Assembly (NCBI GenBank): GCA_018266555.1
Contig: JAFEAF010000017.1
Location: forward strand, 62,001 to 126,000
Direction of reading: 5' to 3'
DNA length: 64,000 nucleotides
From: Bacteroidota bacterium
Lineage (GTDB): Bacteria; Bacteroidota; Bacteroidia; Chitinophagales; Chitinophagaceae
In this document: positions 18,371 through 27,106 of the stretch, one piece after another
How the letters are laid out: each line of letters begins with the position of its first letter
How positions within the stretch are numbered: position 1 is the first letter of the stretch
The notes under the pieces: generated by a model
Database searches by the model: none
What the model was told of the DNA's origin: nothing
The model's input: only the letters and a program-made list of their open reading frames with translations
Translations under genes and position numbers: made by a program

Positions 18371-19234
18371 CTAATTAAAGTACCTCCAAAGCAATGCTGA
18401 TATTTTCCGAGTCAACACCCATGCTTCATTAGTGGAGTTCCAGCTTGTATCCTTATTGTTTTTAGTAAATATGGAAAAGATGTATGGATTCTTTTTGCTG
18501 TTCACATACACTACTTCATTACGGCTTTCATCCACAGCGCCGTTTTTATCAGCCGTAAAAACACCGGCCGGTATCTGGCTCAGGGCTTCTTCGTCCCAGT
18601 ATTGACGACCCAGCAACCGTAACATTTTATCACTGGCTTCTTTGCTGATTATTTTTCCATCTACAATCTGGTTCATGATTTTGGCAATTTCACGGGGTGT
18701 AGTCTGTCCCCAGCCATAGATAGAGCGAAACGCTTCCCTCCCTTTTGTTCTGCTATTCACTCTTGTAAATTTATATCCCATACTGTCCAGGATAGAATTG
18801 ATTTTTAAACCACCTCCGGCTAATCCCTGCAGCCACAGGCTGGCACAATTGTCACTGATGGTCAGCATTAGCATCATCACCTTGCTTAATTCAATAGTAG
18901 CACTGTCTTTGAAACGGGAAAGTATATCGTCTCCTTCATCATAATAAAGAGAATCGGTGTAAGTCAGGCGTTGATGATATTTCAATTCGCCTTTCTGAAT
19001 TTTATCCATAATACCGATAAGAATAGAAATTTTTACAATGCTTGCAGTTGGAAATAGAGTATCAGCATTAATGGCAACTATTTTATTATGCTTCAGATCA
19101 TGCACATAAATCCCGATATCGCCATGAAAATCTTTTATGACATCTTCTAATTGAGATTGAAGTTTTTTATCTGTTTTTTGTGCATTTGAAAACAACAATG
19201 CAAACAGGAGCACCAGGCATAGCAATCTTTTCAT
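18371..19234 (-). CDS. class A beta-lactamase-like serine hydrolase
   Basis: 287 residues with a signal peptide. The beta-lactamase/D,D-peptidase fold is shown by SxxK (S65-I-V-K68), SDN (S127-D128-N129) and a KTG-like K230-N231-G232. The omega-loop ExxLN motif of true class A beta-lactamases is not visible between residues 155 and 175. Together with KNG in place of KTG, this makes antibiotic hydrolysis uncertain. Many Bacteroidota carry such proteins of unknown substrate, so a role in peptidoglycan or ester hydrolysis is equally possible. Single gene, convergent with the S10 peptidase gene. Confidence 0.82.
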   Translation of the reverse strand: MKRLLCLVLLFALLFSNAQKTDKKLQSQLEDVIKDFHGDIGIYVHDLKHNKIVAINADTLFPTASIVKISILIGIMDKIQKGELKYHQRLTYTDSLYYDEGDDILSRFKDSATIELSKVMMLMLTISDNCASLWLQGLAGGGLKINSILDSMGYKFTRVNSRTKGREAFRSIYGWGQTTPREIAKIMNQIVDGKIISKEASDKMLRLLGRQYWDEEALSQIPAGVFTADKNGAVDESRNEVVYVNSKKNPYIFSIFTKNNKDTSWNSTNEAWVLTRKISALLWRYFN

Positions 19235-19503
19235 TGGTAGATTATTTATTATGAAATCTAAAATTAACGAGAGTTATGTTGCAAAACTCCAGCACAAACC
19301 CGCATACCCGGAAGATGAAGAAAAAATTTAATAGTCGGTCTTTCGGTCTGCCAGATTAATTTTTTAAACGGCTTCATAATTTTCTCTTACATAATCGGCC
19401 ATAATTATATGTTTTTTATTCAATCTTAAATTTCATTTTAAAATTACACCGCGGCGGTAAGTCACTGTTTATTTGGTGCAATTTAGTTAACTTGTTCACT
19501 GCA

Positions 19504-19857
19504 ATGAATCATATCCAGATCAAACGGATTTATGAATCACCATCTGAAGAAGATGGATACCGAATATTGGTGGATCGGCTATGGCCCAGAGGGATTAAAA
19601 AAGAGAAGGCTAAATTAGATGAATGGCTCAAAGACCTGGGACCCTCCGATACACTCCGGAAATGGTTCAATCATCAACCTGAACGATTTAAAGAATTTGA
19701 AAAAAAATACCTGGCAGAACTTACTGTATTAAAAGATGAATTGAAGAGGATAAAAATACTCAGCAAAAAAAGTACGATCACTCTTTTGTACAGCGCCCGG
19801 AACACGGAGATGAACCAGGCCGTAGTGATATTAAAAGTGTTGAATAGGATGAAATGA
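19504..19857 (+). CDS. DUF488 family protein
   Basis: About 117 residues from the ATG at 19504; an in-frame TTG at 19492 is also open. The signature IYESPSEEDGYRILVDRLWP, followed by RGIKKEKAKLDEWLKDLGPS, is typical of DUF488 (YeaO-like). The HQPERFKEFEKKY segment and the closing block ITLLYSARNTEMNQAVV complete the domain. The family is small, cytoplasmic and widespread, with no settled function. It ends nine bases before the convergent DUF3108 gene. Confidence 0.85.
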   Translation: MNHIQIKRIYESPSEEDGYRILVDRLWPRGIKKEKAKLDEWLKDLGPSDTLRKWFNHQPERFKEFEKKYLAELTVLKDELKRIKILSKKSTITLLYSARNTEMNQAVVILKVLNRMK

Positions 19858-19866
19858 AAAAGAGTT

Positions 19867-20682
19867 TTATCTCCTTGCTTTTATAAGCGAAGTCAGCGGA
19901 TGACGCAGATTGGTATAGCCCATCATATCAATTTTTACACTGCCCACCACCAGGGGGCTTTCTACACGAACCGGAATATGATTATCATCATCTGATATCC
20001 AAACCGTCATTTTTTCACCGCCTTCAAAAATGGTTCCTTTTACCAGTAATGGTTTTATTTTAATCGCCTTAAATTTTCCGTATTTAGTTTTGATTGTCTC
20101 TTTTCCGAGGTAGCGGATATACATACTATACACTTCATCATCCAGGAACATGGAGAATGGTATTTTATCATCCTGTTGATATTTGGAGAAATCAATATTC
20201 CTGGCATAATACATAGCGCTGACCACATCCTGAACGCATTGAGGCACTTTGAAAACACCCTCACCTGAAACAGCAGTGTTGGCTGTTTTGTTGAACGTAA
20301 CATTCTGATATTTTTTATAGCCGCCTTCATTCACGGAGCGAATGAATTTTAATGGCTGCATGGTAGCAGTATCAATAAATGTTTCGTACCGGTCTCTTAC
20401 TTTATAAATCCAATCATAAGAAGAATTACTTTTTCCTTCCCCGATAATATGATAAGAAGGGCGGTTATTCATTATTTCCAATGAACTGGTGAACGTGGCA
20501 TTGCCGGCATTCACATAAATACCTGCCACAGCATAATACACCGTGAAGTTTACTATTTCATCTGCATTAAATGCGGTGTTACTGACTCCGCAAAACTCTT
20601 CAGGCGGCTGGTGAAGTTTCACCGAAGCATTGAACAGCAATATAGCCAATCCCAAAACAACAATATGTTTAAGCCTTTTCAT
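19867..20682 (-). CDS. DUF3108 domain secreted protein
   Basis: 271 residues with a signal peptide and an early cysteine (EEFCGVSN). The domain begins AFNADEIVNFTVYYAVAGI and continues with beta strands ending near residue 260, as in DUF3108. This domain resembles lipid-binding envelope proteins, but the function is not established. The start overlaps the 3' end of the flippase-like gene by 14 bases, so the two are co-translated and probably act in the same envelope process. Confidence 0.8.
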   Translation of the reverse strand: MKRLKHIVVLGLAILLFNASVKLHQPPEEFCGVSNTAFNADEIVNFTVYYAVAGIYVNAGNATFTSSLEIMNNRPSYHIIGEGKSNSSYDWIYKVRDRYETFIDTATMQPLKFIRSVNEGGYKKYQNVTFNKTANTAVSGEGVFKVPQCVQDVVSAMYYARNIDFSKYQQDDKIPFSMFLDDEVYSMYIRYLGKETIKTKYGKFKAIKIKPLLVKGTIFEGGEKMTVWISDDDNHIPVRVESPLVVGSVKIDMMGYTNLRHPLTSLIKARR

Positions 20683-21673
20683 TTTTACCCCTGAATATTT
20701 TTTTAATTCCTAAAATTAATAAACTACCGATGATAGCAGGAATCACCAGGTTGATAAACCAGATACTTCCGGCAGTAATAGTTATACCCAATCCATTTGA
20801 ACTGAACAATCCCACCAAACTTAATACTACCTGGCCCCGTAATCCCAGCTCCGCAATAGCGAATGTAGGGATGATCGCCAGTACCAGGAATGAAACACTG
20901 GTTGCCCAAAAACCCTGCCACCACAAAATGTTGACATCAAATAAACGAAACAAAAGATAATACTGTATTATAAAAATAAAAAATCGCAAAGCAGATAAAA
21001 ACAATAATTGCAGCAGCAGTTTCAGGTCAAAACTTTCAAGCGACTGAACCAGGTACAGATAACGGTTTTTAGCCGAAAACCGATTTACCCATTTTATCAG
21101 CCAGGACAGGCGGAAATAAAACAATGTTAAAACTATCAACGACGTCAATACTCCATAAAGTAAAACATGATTCCAGGGCGAGGCAAGCATTCCTGCTGTT
21201 TGAATTTTCGGAAGCAGTACTATTAAACTTATACAACCCATCATCAATGTTATGATCAACTGGCTGATGCTGCCGACAATAGTCAGTGAAATTGATTTTA
21301 AACGATTCCCCTCATCCATATATAAAACCCTGCCGAGGTATTCACCCATCCTGTTTGGAGTACTTACCGAAAATGAAACACCGGATAAAACGGCTTTGAA
21401 GGCCTTTAAAAAACCTACATCCTGAATTTTTTTTACTGATAATTTCCATTTTACCGTTTCAATGCTCCAGTTAGCGATCATCAGAGCTAAAACTGCAAAA
21501 AGATTCCAGATCATCGCACTGTCCAAAGATTGACGGATACGGGTCCATGCCTGTGGTAAGTCGGGCTGATTTTTTATTTGTCGGTAAATAGAAAAAGATA
21601 ATCCCGCAAACAATATGGGGCCAAGAAAATATTTGATGAAGATTTTGATATTTTTACGCTGGTAAAATTTCAA
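20669..21673 (-). CDS. flippase-like integral membrane protein (lysylphosphatidylglycerol synthase TM region family)
   Basis: 334 residues with about eight hydrophobic helices and no soluble catalytic domain. The blocks AVLSGVSFSVSTPNRMGEYLGRV and FAIAELGLRGQVVLSLVGLF (the latter near residue 270) are typical of the UPF0104 / LPG synthase transmembrane family, whose members translocate lipids or glycolipids. The substrate is unknown. The start appears to be TTG at 21673, since no ATG lies nearby. Overlap with the DUF3108 gene points to an operon; ruvC diverges 44 bases away. Confidence 0.8.
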   Translation of the reverse strand: MKFYQRKNIKIFIKYFLGPILFAGLSFSIYRQIKNQPDLPQAWTRIRQSLDSAMIWNLFAVLALMIANWSIETVKWKLSVKKIQDVGFLKAFKAVLSGVSFSVSTPNRMGEYLGRVLYMDEGNRLKSISLTIVGSISQLIITLMMGCISLIVLLPKIQTAGMLASPWNHVLLYGVLTSLIVLTLFYFRLSWLIKWVNRFSAKNRYLYLVQSLESFDLKLLLQLLFLSALRFFIFIIQYYLLFRLFDVNILWWQGFWATSVSFLVLAIIPTFAIAELGLRGQVVLSLVGLFSSNGLGITITAGSIWFINLVIPAIIGSLLILGIKKIFRGKNEKA

Positions 21674-21717
21674 ACAGCAGGACTATTTTAATTAATTCTG
21701 TAAAAATACAGCCCTTC

Positions 21718-22284
21718 GTGCAAAAGAAAAGCAAGATTATACTTGGTATTGATCCCGGCACATTACTCATGGGGTATGGAATTATAGAAGTAAATGGGAC
21801 AGCATTACGACTTAAAGAAATGAATGTGCTTCGCCTGCCTGCAAAAAAAAGTAATCCCGAAAGATTGCATATCATACATAGTAAAGTGGAAGAGTTAATC
21901 AAATTTTTCAAACCGGACGAATTTGCCATTGAAGCTCCTTTCTTTGGAAAAAATGTGCAGAGTATGCTAAAACTGGGAAGGGCGCAGGGTGTAGCTATCG
22001 CCGCAGCCATGAGCAAAGGAATTCCCGTAACTGAGTATTCACCCAAAAAAGTAAAACAATCCGTAACCGGAAATGGTAATGCCGGTAAAGAACAGGTATG
22101 GAAAATGCTTCAGCAATTATTGTCTGTAAAACAAGAACCCGCTTCTTACGATGCTACAGACGCATTGGCGGTGGCTGTGTGTCATCATTTTCAGTTACAC
22201 TCCTTCATAGGTAAACTAAGTAATGGATTCAATGGCTGGGAGGATTTTGTAAAAAAAAATCCTGGAAGAATAAAAAGAAAATAA
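21718..22284 (+). CDS. ruvC: Holliday junction resolvase RuvC
   Basis: 188 residues from a GTG start. The four acidic catalytic residues are in place: D12 (GIDPGT), E72 (AIEAPFFG), D145 and D148 (DATDALAVAVCHH). RuvC cuts four-way junctions made by RuvAB in recombinational repair. The segment VKQSVTGNGNAGKEQV is also typical. Its partner genes ruvA and ruvB are not in the window. A dyad CTGTA-AAAA-TACAG (21699-21712) lies just upstream of the start. Confidence 0.95.
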   Translation: MQKKSKIILGIDPGTLLMGYGIIEVNGTALRLKEMNVLRLPAKKSNPERLHIIHSKVEELIKFFKPDEFAIEAPFFGKNVQSMLKLGRAQGVAIAAAMSKGIPVTEYSPKKVKQSVTGNGNAGKEQVWKMLQQLLSVKQEPASYDATDALAVAVCHHFQLHSFIGKLSNGFNGWEDFVKKNPGRIKRK

Positions 22285-22304
22285 AGCCTGGTAAAAATGC
22301 CTTA

Positions 22305-22700
22305 TCAATCCTTCAGGTAACTTAATATTTTTTCCTGTACTTTTTTCAATTTTTCATCGGATGCTTTTGGCTTAGCTTGTGTAAAATTCAAATCATTAGC
22401 GGAATTGATAGGAATGAGATGAATGTGTGCATGAGGCACTTCCAGTCCAATAACACTGATGCCGCAGCGGTCACAGGGAAACGCTTTTTCAATAGCTTTG
22501 GCTATAGGTTGTGCAAATACCAATATTTCGTTTAAATAATCTTTCGGAAGATCAAACAGGTTATCAACTTCTATTTTGGGAATTACCAAAGTATGGCCTT
22601 CTCTCAAGGGAAAAATATCAAGAAATGCATAAAACTTTTCATTCTCTGAAATTTTATAAGAAGGGATTTCTCTTGCAATGATTTTTGAAAATAATGTCAT
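22305..22700 (-). CDS. HIT family nucleotide-binding hydrolase
   Basis: 131 residues. The histidine triad HAHIHLIPI is near residue 90, and the N-terminal part TLFSKIIAREIPSYKISEN is typical of bacterial Hint-like proteins. Such enzymes hydrolyse the bond between AMP and amines or other nucleotides in the cytoplasm. It ends 21 bases from ruvC, convergently. The gene lies downstream of greA in the same direction; the 243-base gap makes co-transcription uncertain. Confidence 0.92.
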   Translation of the reverse strand: MTLFSKIIAREIPSYKISENEKFYAFLDIFPLREGHTLVIPKIEVDNLFDLPKDYLNEILVFAQPIAKAIEKAFPCDRCGISVIGLEVPHAHIHLIPINSANDLNFTQAKPKASDEKLKKVQEKILSYLKD

Positions 22701-22943
22701 ACCAGGAAATAATTTGAGTTTTAAAATAAGAGCCGTTGAATGCAGTATCTCTCCATTCTCATAACAAAGCTAAACCCTAATATGGGAAACAAAAAGAGGC
22801 TGCCTGGAAAGTCAATTTTTTAATTTCCTATCAAAACACCGGGAACACAAAGCATGTATTATTTGACCTTATTTTTTTGTGTACCAAATGGCTTTGAGGG
22901 ATAGGTTACTTTTGACAGCCATCCGAATCATTTTTATAATTGA

Positions 22944-23417
22944 TCAGGCTGTAATCTTTTCAATCTTGAATTTAATAAGGCCTGCAGGCGCCTGCACTTC
23001 AGCCATATCACCCACTTTTTTTCCAAGAATTCCTTTTCCAATAGGTGACGTGACTGAAATTTTTCCGGCTTTCAGATCCGCTTCTTTTTCGCTTACTATC
23101 TGGTAGGTCACCTGTTTTTTCGTATTCAGGTTATTCAAAGTTACTTTGGTCAGGATAGAAACTTTGCTGGTATCAATATTAGATGCATCAATCACACGGG
23201 TATTGGCGAGCTGTGATTCGAATAAAGCAATCCGGGCTTCTAATAATCCCTGGGCTTCTTTGGCGGAATCATATTCAGCATTTTCTTTCAAATCACCTTT
23301 TTCCCTAGCTTCGGCAATAGCACGGCTGGCAGCAGGACGATCTATTGCTTTCATCCGCTGCAATTCCACTTTCATTTGCTCCAATGTGTCTTTGGTGACA
23401 TATTGAATATCACTCAT
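22944..23417 (-). CDS. greA: transcription elongation factor GreA
   Basis: 157 residues, the usual GreA length. The N-terminal coiled coil holds the acidic tip EAREKGDLKENAEYDSAKEA, and the C-terminal FKBP-like domain includes TVTSPIGKGILGKKVGD-type residues. GreA makes backtracked RNA polymerase cleave its transcript and resume. The gene has its own promoter, a terminator-like hairpin in the leader and an unusually perfect Shine-Dalgarno, which together suggest attenuation or translational control. Confidence 0.96.
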   Translation of the reverse strand: MSDIQYVTKDTLEQMKVELQRMKAIDRPAASRAIAEAREKGDLKENAEYDSAKEAQGLLEARIALFESQLANTRVIDASNIDTSKVSILTKVTLNNLNTKKQVTYQIVSEKEADLKAGKISVTSPIGKGILGKKVGDMAEVQAPAGLIKFKIEKITA

Positions 23418-23421
23418 AATA

Positions 23422-23430
23422 CACCTCCTT
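23422..23430 (-). promoter_or_regulatory. strong Shine-Dalgarno of greA
   Basis: On the minus strand AAAGGAGGTG precedes ATG, with 6 bases between AGGAGG and the start. It pairs with nine or more bases of the 16S rRNA tail. Most Bacteroidota genes, including others in this window, lack such a site. Confidence 0.8.
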
Positions 23431-23431
23431 T

Positions 23432-23480
23432 AATAAAAATAAAAAAAAATAACAACGCCTCAGTAAAAGCTGAAGCGTTG
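23432..23480 (-). terminator. terminator-like hairpin in the greA leader (candidate attenuator)
   Basis: On the minus strand CAACGCTTCAG / CTGAGGCGTTG (11 pairs, one G-U) with loop CTTTTA is followed by a long T-rich tract that ends one or two bases before the Shine-Dalgarno. It lies downstream of the greA promoter box at 23492-23499, so it is inside the greA transcript. Confidence 0.75.
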
Positions 23481-23491
23481 CATTAGTTCCA

Positions 23492-23499
23492 CAAAGATA
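23492..23499 (-). promoter_or_regulatory. greA promoter -7 box
   Basis: TATCTTTG on the minus strand is an exact TAnnTTTG match. A T-run (not a clean TTTG) sits about 20 bases upstream. The predicted start of transcription is just before the leader hairpin. Confidence 0.65.
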
Positions 23500-23529
23500 A
23501 ATATTTTTTGGAAAAAAAACAGCAATGAA

Positions 23530-24456
23530 TTACTCAAGTTTAAGTTTTTCCAGAAGCACTTTTGCCATTTTATAAAAAGCTTCATGGCTGTACCCGGCAA
23601 TATGGGGTGTCAGTATCACATTGGGCTGAGCGGTTAGCCATGTCAACTGTTCTTTTTCAACGGGAGAATAGGTATCTAACTTTTCATTTTCTAAAACATC
23701 AAGCCCGGCACCGGATATTTTATTTATTTTAAGCGCCTCAATAATATCCCGGGTATTTACAATTTTTCCTCTTGAAGTATTAATGATCCACGGTTTTTGC
23801 GCCAAAGTACTGAAAAATTTTTCGTTTGCCATGTAATGTGTTTCATCTGTGAGAGGGACATGAAAGCTGATCACATCAGCATAACGGCAAACTTGTTCCA
23901 TACTCGCCTCTTTAATAAAATCTTTTGCAAACCCGAATTTATATTTATCATAAGCCAATACCGTCACGTCAAATGATTTCAACAATTTCGCAAATGCATT
24001 TCCTGTATTTCCAAACCCGATAATGCCAACCGTTTTCCCGGTTAATTCGGTGGCACGGTTTTCTTCTCGTTTCCATAACCCTTTTTTAATTTCATCATAA
24101 GAAGAGGAAAGTTTATTCATCAGGTTCAGCAATAGCCCCAGGGCGTGTTCAGCTACTGCATTGCAATTGCCTTCCGGGCTGCTGACACATTTTATATTTC
24201 TACTCTCCGCATATTTCACGTCTATCAATTCCATGCCGCTGCCGATGCGCCCGATCCATTTCAGTTGCCTTGCTTTACCTAAAATAGCTTTATCAATTTT
24301 CAGCCTTGTGGTAACAACCAAGCCTTCTGCATCACCAATAATTGCACCCAGGTCATCATAACTGACCTGCGGTTGGTAGATAACATCATAGCCATGTTGT
24401 AATAACCGGTTTAACAAATATTCATGAGTCTTTGCCGTGATAATAATTTTTTTCAT
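23530..24456 (-). CDS. D-2-hydroxyacid dehydrogenase (NAD-dependent)
   Basis: 308 residues of the D-isomer-specific 2-hydroxyacid dehydrogenase family. The Rossmann motif is [17 protein letters not shown]. The catalytic arginine lies in NTSRGKIV, the glutamate in LDVLENEKL, and the histidine in [12 protein letters not shown]. It resembles the catalytic core of 3-phosphoglycerate dehydrogenase but lacks the C-terminal ACT domain, so the substrate is open. The gene overlaps rsmA by 4 bases (ATGA), showing translational coupling. Confidence 0.9.
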   Translation of the reverse strand: MKKIIITAKTHEYLLNRLLQHGYDVIYQPQVSYDDLGAIIGDAEGLVVTTRLKIDKAILGKARQLKWIGRIGSGMELIDVKYAESRNIKCVSSPEGNCNAVAEHALGLLLNLMNKLSSSYDEIKKGLWKREENRATELTGKTVGIIGFGNTGNAFAKLLKSFDVTVLAYDKYKFGFAKDFIKEASMEQVCRYADVISFHVPLTDETHYMANEKFFSTLAQKPWIINTSRGKIVNTRDIIEALKINKISGAGLDVLENEKLDTYSPVEKEQLTWLTAQPNVILTPHIAGYSHEAFYKMAKVLLEKLKLE

Positions 24457-25205
24457 TTCATTTTAAAAGTAAGTGAAGCAAAATCCTGTACCGATAATTG
24501 TTCCGGTCGTTTATTAAACACTTCGTCTTGCAATATTGTTGCATCAAATAAATTTTTTACTGAATTGCGAAGGGTTTTTCTTCGTTGATTGAATGCTGTT
24601 TTCACCAATAAAAAGAAATTATTTTGGGAGCGCATTTCCAAACTCTTTTTAACCGGGTTCAATCGTATCACAGCGCTTTTCACTTTGGGTGGCGGCTGAA
24701 ATGATTTTTCAGACACCTCGAATAAATACTCCACATCAAAAAAGGCCTGTATCAGTACACTCAAAACACCATACGTTTTATTTCCTTCTTTTGCTTTGAT
24801 ACGCTGCGCCACTTCTTTTTGAAACATACCGATTACCGATTCCACATCTTCCTTCCATTCAAGTATCTTAAACAATATCTGCGAAGAAATATTGTATGGA
24901 AAGTTACCCACCAAAGTAAATTTATTTTCAAATGGCTTTTCAATGGATAAGAAATCCCTGTGAATAATTTTTCCTTCTAATTGAGTAAATGTGCTTAATA
25001 AAAACTCCACCTTCTCATCATCCACTTCCACGGCTTTTAACTCAATGTTTGGGATTTGAAGTAAATATTTAGTCAGGGCGCCGCCGCCCGGTCCTACTTC
25101 GATTAACTGGTGAAAAGAATGTTGCTGCAAAGCTGAAACAATCTTTTTACAGATATTTTCATCTTTTAAAAAATGCTGCCCCAGGGATTTTTTCAGCTTG
25201 TACAT
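24453..25205 (-). CDS. rsmA: 16S rRNA dimethyladenosine transferase RsmA (KsgA)
   Basis: 250 residues. The N-terminal [16 protein letters not shown] and the S-adenosylmethionine loop [14 protein letters not shown] are family hallmarks. The catalytic NLPY motif reads NFPYNISS. The enzyme dimethylates two adjacent adenines near the 3' end of 16S rRNA late in 30S assembly. A -7 box TACATTTG ends only five bases before the start codon, so the mRNA may be almost leaderless. pdxA diverges from a 58-base gap. Confidence 0.95.
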   Translation of the reverse strand: MYKLKKSLGQHFLKDENICKKIVSALQQHSFHQLIEVGPGGGALTKYLLQIPNIELKAVEVDDEKVEFLLSTFTQLEGKIIHRDFLSIEKPFENKFTLVGNFPYNISSQILFKILEWKEDVESVIGMFQKEVAQRIKAKEGNKTYGVLSVLIQAFFDVEYLFEVSEKSFQPPPKVKSAVIRLNPVKKSLEMRSQNNFFLLVKTAFNQRRKTLRNSVKNLFDATILQDEVFNKRPEQLSVQDFASLTFKMK

Positions 25206-25210
25206 GGGTG

Positions 25211-25218
25211 CAAATGTA
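25211..25218 (-). promoter_or_regulatory. rsmA promoter -7 box
   Basis: TACATTTG on the minus strand matches TAnnTTTG exactly, five bases upstream of ATG. No good -33 TTTG is seen at 19-21 bases. Confidence 0.5.
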
Positions 25219-25263
25219 ACTGTTTGAGGAAAGCAGTATTTTTACCTTTCAATTATTTTACTA

Positions 25264-26352
25264 ATGAACCCTGCCTCAAAACCTGCTATCGGAGTTTCCT
25301 GCGGCGATCTGAATGGAATCGGAATTGAACTGATCATTAAAGCATTTTCAGATACCCGGATCCTGGAAATGTGTACCCCGATAATTTTTGCATCCAATAA
25401 GGTTATCAATTTTTACAGGAAATCCATTCCGGAAATCAATTTTAATTTTCAGAGTATCAAAGAAGCTAATCGCCTGAATCCAAAACAAGCCAATGTGTAT
25501 AATTGCTGGGAGGAGGAAGTTGCTATTGCCCCGGGGCAATTGTCTGAAAACGGCGGAAAGTATGCTGTACTTTCATTACGTACTGCAGGGCAGGCGCTCA
25601 AAGAAAAAATTATTGACGGGCTGGTGACGGCTCCTATCCATAAAAAAAACACACAGTCGGCCGATTTTAATTATACAGGCCATACCCCTTTTTTAAAAGA
25701 TCTTTTTGGTGCCAGGGATGTAGTGATGATGATGTGCGCCGGAAATTTCCGGGTGGCATTGGTGACAGAGCATGTTCCGGTATGTGATATTTCAAAACAT
25801 ATTACCAAAGAAGCGATCCTCAGCAAACTTCAGATCATACACCAGAGTTTACAGAAAGATTTTGGAATTGATAAACCCCGTATCGCTGTGTTAGGATTGA
25901 ATCCTCATGCCGGTGATGAAGGATTAATAGGTAACGAAGAAGAAACTGTTATCAAACCAGCCATTAAGGAAGCAAAAAATAATAATATGCTGGTGATCGG
26001 GCCTTATAGTGCTGATGCGTTTTTTGCACGACGCAGTTTTGATCGTTTTGATGCCGTGCTGGCCATGTATCATGACCAGGGATTAATTCCTTTCAAATCT
26101 CTTGCGATAGATGAAGGAATAAATTATACCGCCGGATTACCTGCTGTACGAACATCGCCGGATCATGGAGTAGCATTCGATATTGCTGGAAAAAATAAAG
26201 CAGATGCTTCTTCGTTCATGTCTGCAATCTTTGAGTGCATTGATATTATCAATCGCAGAAAAGAATATGAAGAAAACCGGAAGAACCCGATGAAGAAGGT
26301 GGCACCTTCCATCCTGGCAAATGCGGAAGATGAAAGGATAGATGAAGTATAA
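25264..26352 (+). CDS. pdxA: 4-hydroxythreonine-4-phosphate dehydrogenase PdxA
   Basis: 362 residues. PdxA motifs run in order: GVSCGDLNGIGIEL, GHTPFLKDLF with a metal-binding histidine, LNPHAGDEGLIGNEE, and AMYHDQGLIPFK followed by RTSPDHGVAFDIAG. The enzyme oxidises 4-phosphohydroxy-threonine in the deoxyxylulose-5-phosphate-dependent route to pyridoxal phosphate. The next gene starts 19 bases downstream in the same direction, so the transcript may continue into the secreted pair. PdxJ is not in the window. Confidence 0.95.
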   Translation: MNPASKPAIGVSCGDLNGIGIELIIKAFSDTRILEMCTPIIFASNKVINFYRKSIPEINFNFQSIKEANRLNPKQANVYNCWEEEVAIAPGQLSENGGKYAVLSLRTAGQALKEKIIDGLVTAPIHKKNTQSADFNYTGHTPFLKDLFGARDVVMMMCAGNFRVALVTEHVPVCDISKHITKEAILSKLQIIHQSLQKDFGIDKPRIAVLGLNPHAGDEGLIGNEEETVIKPAIKEAKNNNMLVIGPYSADAFFARRSFDRFDAVLAMYHDQGLIPFKSLAIDEGINYTAGLPAVRTSPDHGVAFDIAGKNKADASSFMSAIFECIDIINRRKEYEENRKNPMKKVAPSILANAEDERIDEV

Positions 26353-26371
26353 AACCTAAAAAAATAAAACA

Positions 26372-27106
26372 ATGAAACTCTATTTATTTTTTGGCGCTTT
26401 TCTTTTCACCCTATCAGGTTTTGCCCAGGAAGATACCGCTTGGAAAGAACCAAGCAAAGAAAGCCAGGCATATCATAAATATCGCCAGCATTTAACTTAC
26501 CCTCCATACAGTTTTGATAAAATAAACCAGTTGGTCCGCAAACAGGTAGTGACGGACAGCGAGGATAACCTCGTTATGAAAGACAAGGCTTACGAGGCTT
26601 TATCCCCCCGGGAAAAATTTACTTACATCATGATTCACGGTGAATCGTACAGCCAGAATTGCGATGCGATGCCTCCTATTCAGGATGAACAAACGAAAAT
26701 CTTTGGTTATTTGCCTGATGTATTCAATGAATTTACCTGGAGTGACCGGCAAAAAAAATTTTTAACTGATAACCGGGACTCGGTAATGGCATGGATGCAG
26801 GAATGCGCTTCCAAAAACAATCGTATTGGAGTTAATTTTAAAACTGCACTGGGTCTCATAAACGGTAAAGAAATGATTCCTTACGTCATTAAAACATATC
26901 AAATCAAACACAGGGATAATGACCTGCTCACCCTGCTGATGTTGTTGATGAAGGATAATAACTATGCCCCATTCATAAGCTCGGCCACTTATAAAAAATT
27001 ATACGGGGACAACAGTAATTATCAGGATTTCATTGTTGCCAATAAAGCAAACCGGGATCTCATTCTTAAAAGAGCAATGGATTTTTATAATGAACATAAA
27101 AAATAG
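26372..27106 (+). CDS. secreted protein of unknown function
   Basis: 244 residues with a signal peptide (cleavage near GFAQ). The mature protein is rich in lysine, tyrosine and asparagine and mostly helical. The segment FTYIMIHGESYSQNCDAMPP contains its only early cysteine; I recognise no family. The following formylglycine-generating-enzyme-like gene overlaps its 3' end by 17 bases, so the two are translationally coupled and probably act together. It follows pdxA by 19 bases. Confidence 0.75.
   Translation: MKLYLFFGAFLFTLSGFAQEDTAWKEPSKESQAYHKYRQHLTYPPYSFDKINQLVRKQVVTDSEDNLVMKDKAYEALSPREKFTYIMIHGESYSQNCDAMPPIQDEQTKIFGYLPDVFNEFTWSDRQKKFLTDNRDSVMAWMQECASKNNRIGVNFKTALGLINGKEMIPYVIKTYQIKHRDNDLLTLLMLLMKDNNYAPFISSATYKKLYGDNSNYQDFIVANKANRDLILKRAMDFYNEHKK

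Noticed and set aside
20055-20330. 91-codon minus-strand frame within the DUF3108 gene
   Set aside because: Alternative frame of a real gene, with atypical composition.
21699-21712. Dyad CTGTA-AAAA-TACAG upstream of ruvC as a LexA box
   Set aside because: The half-site does not match a LexA box that I can name for this phylum, and the arms are only five bases long.
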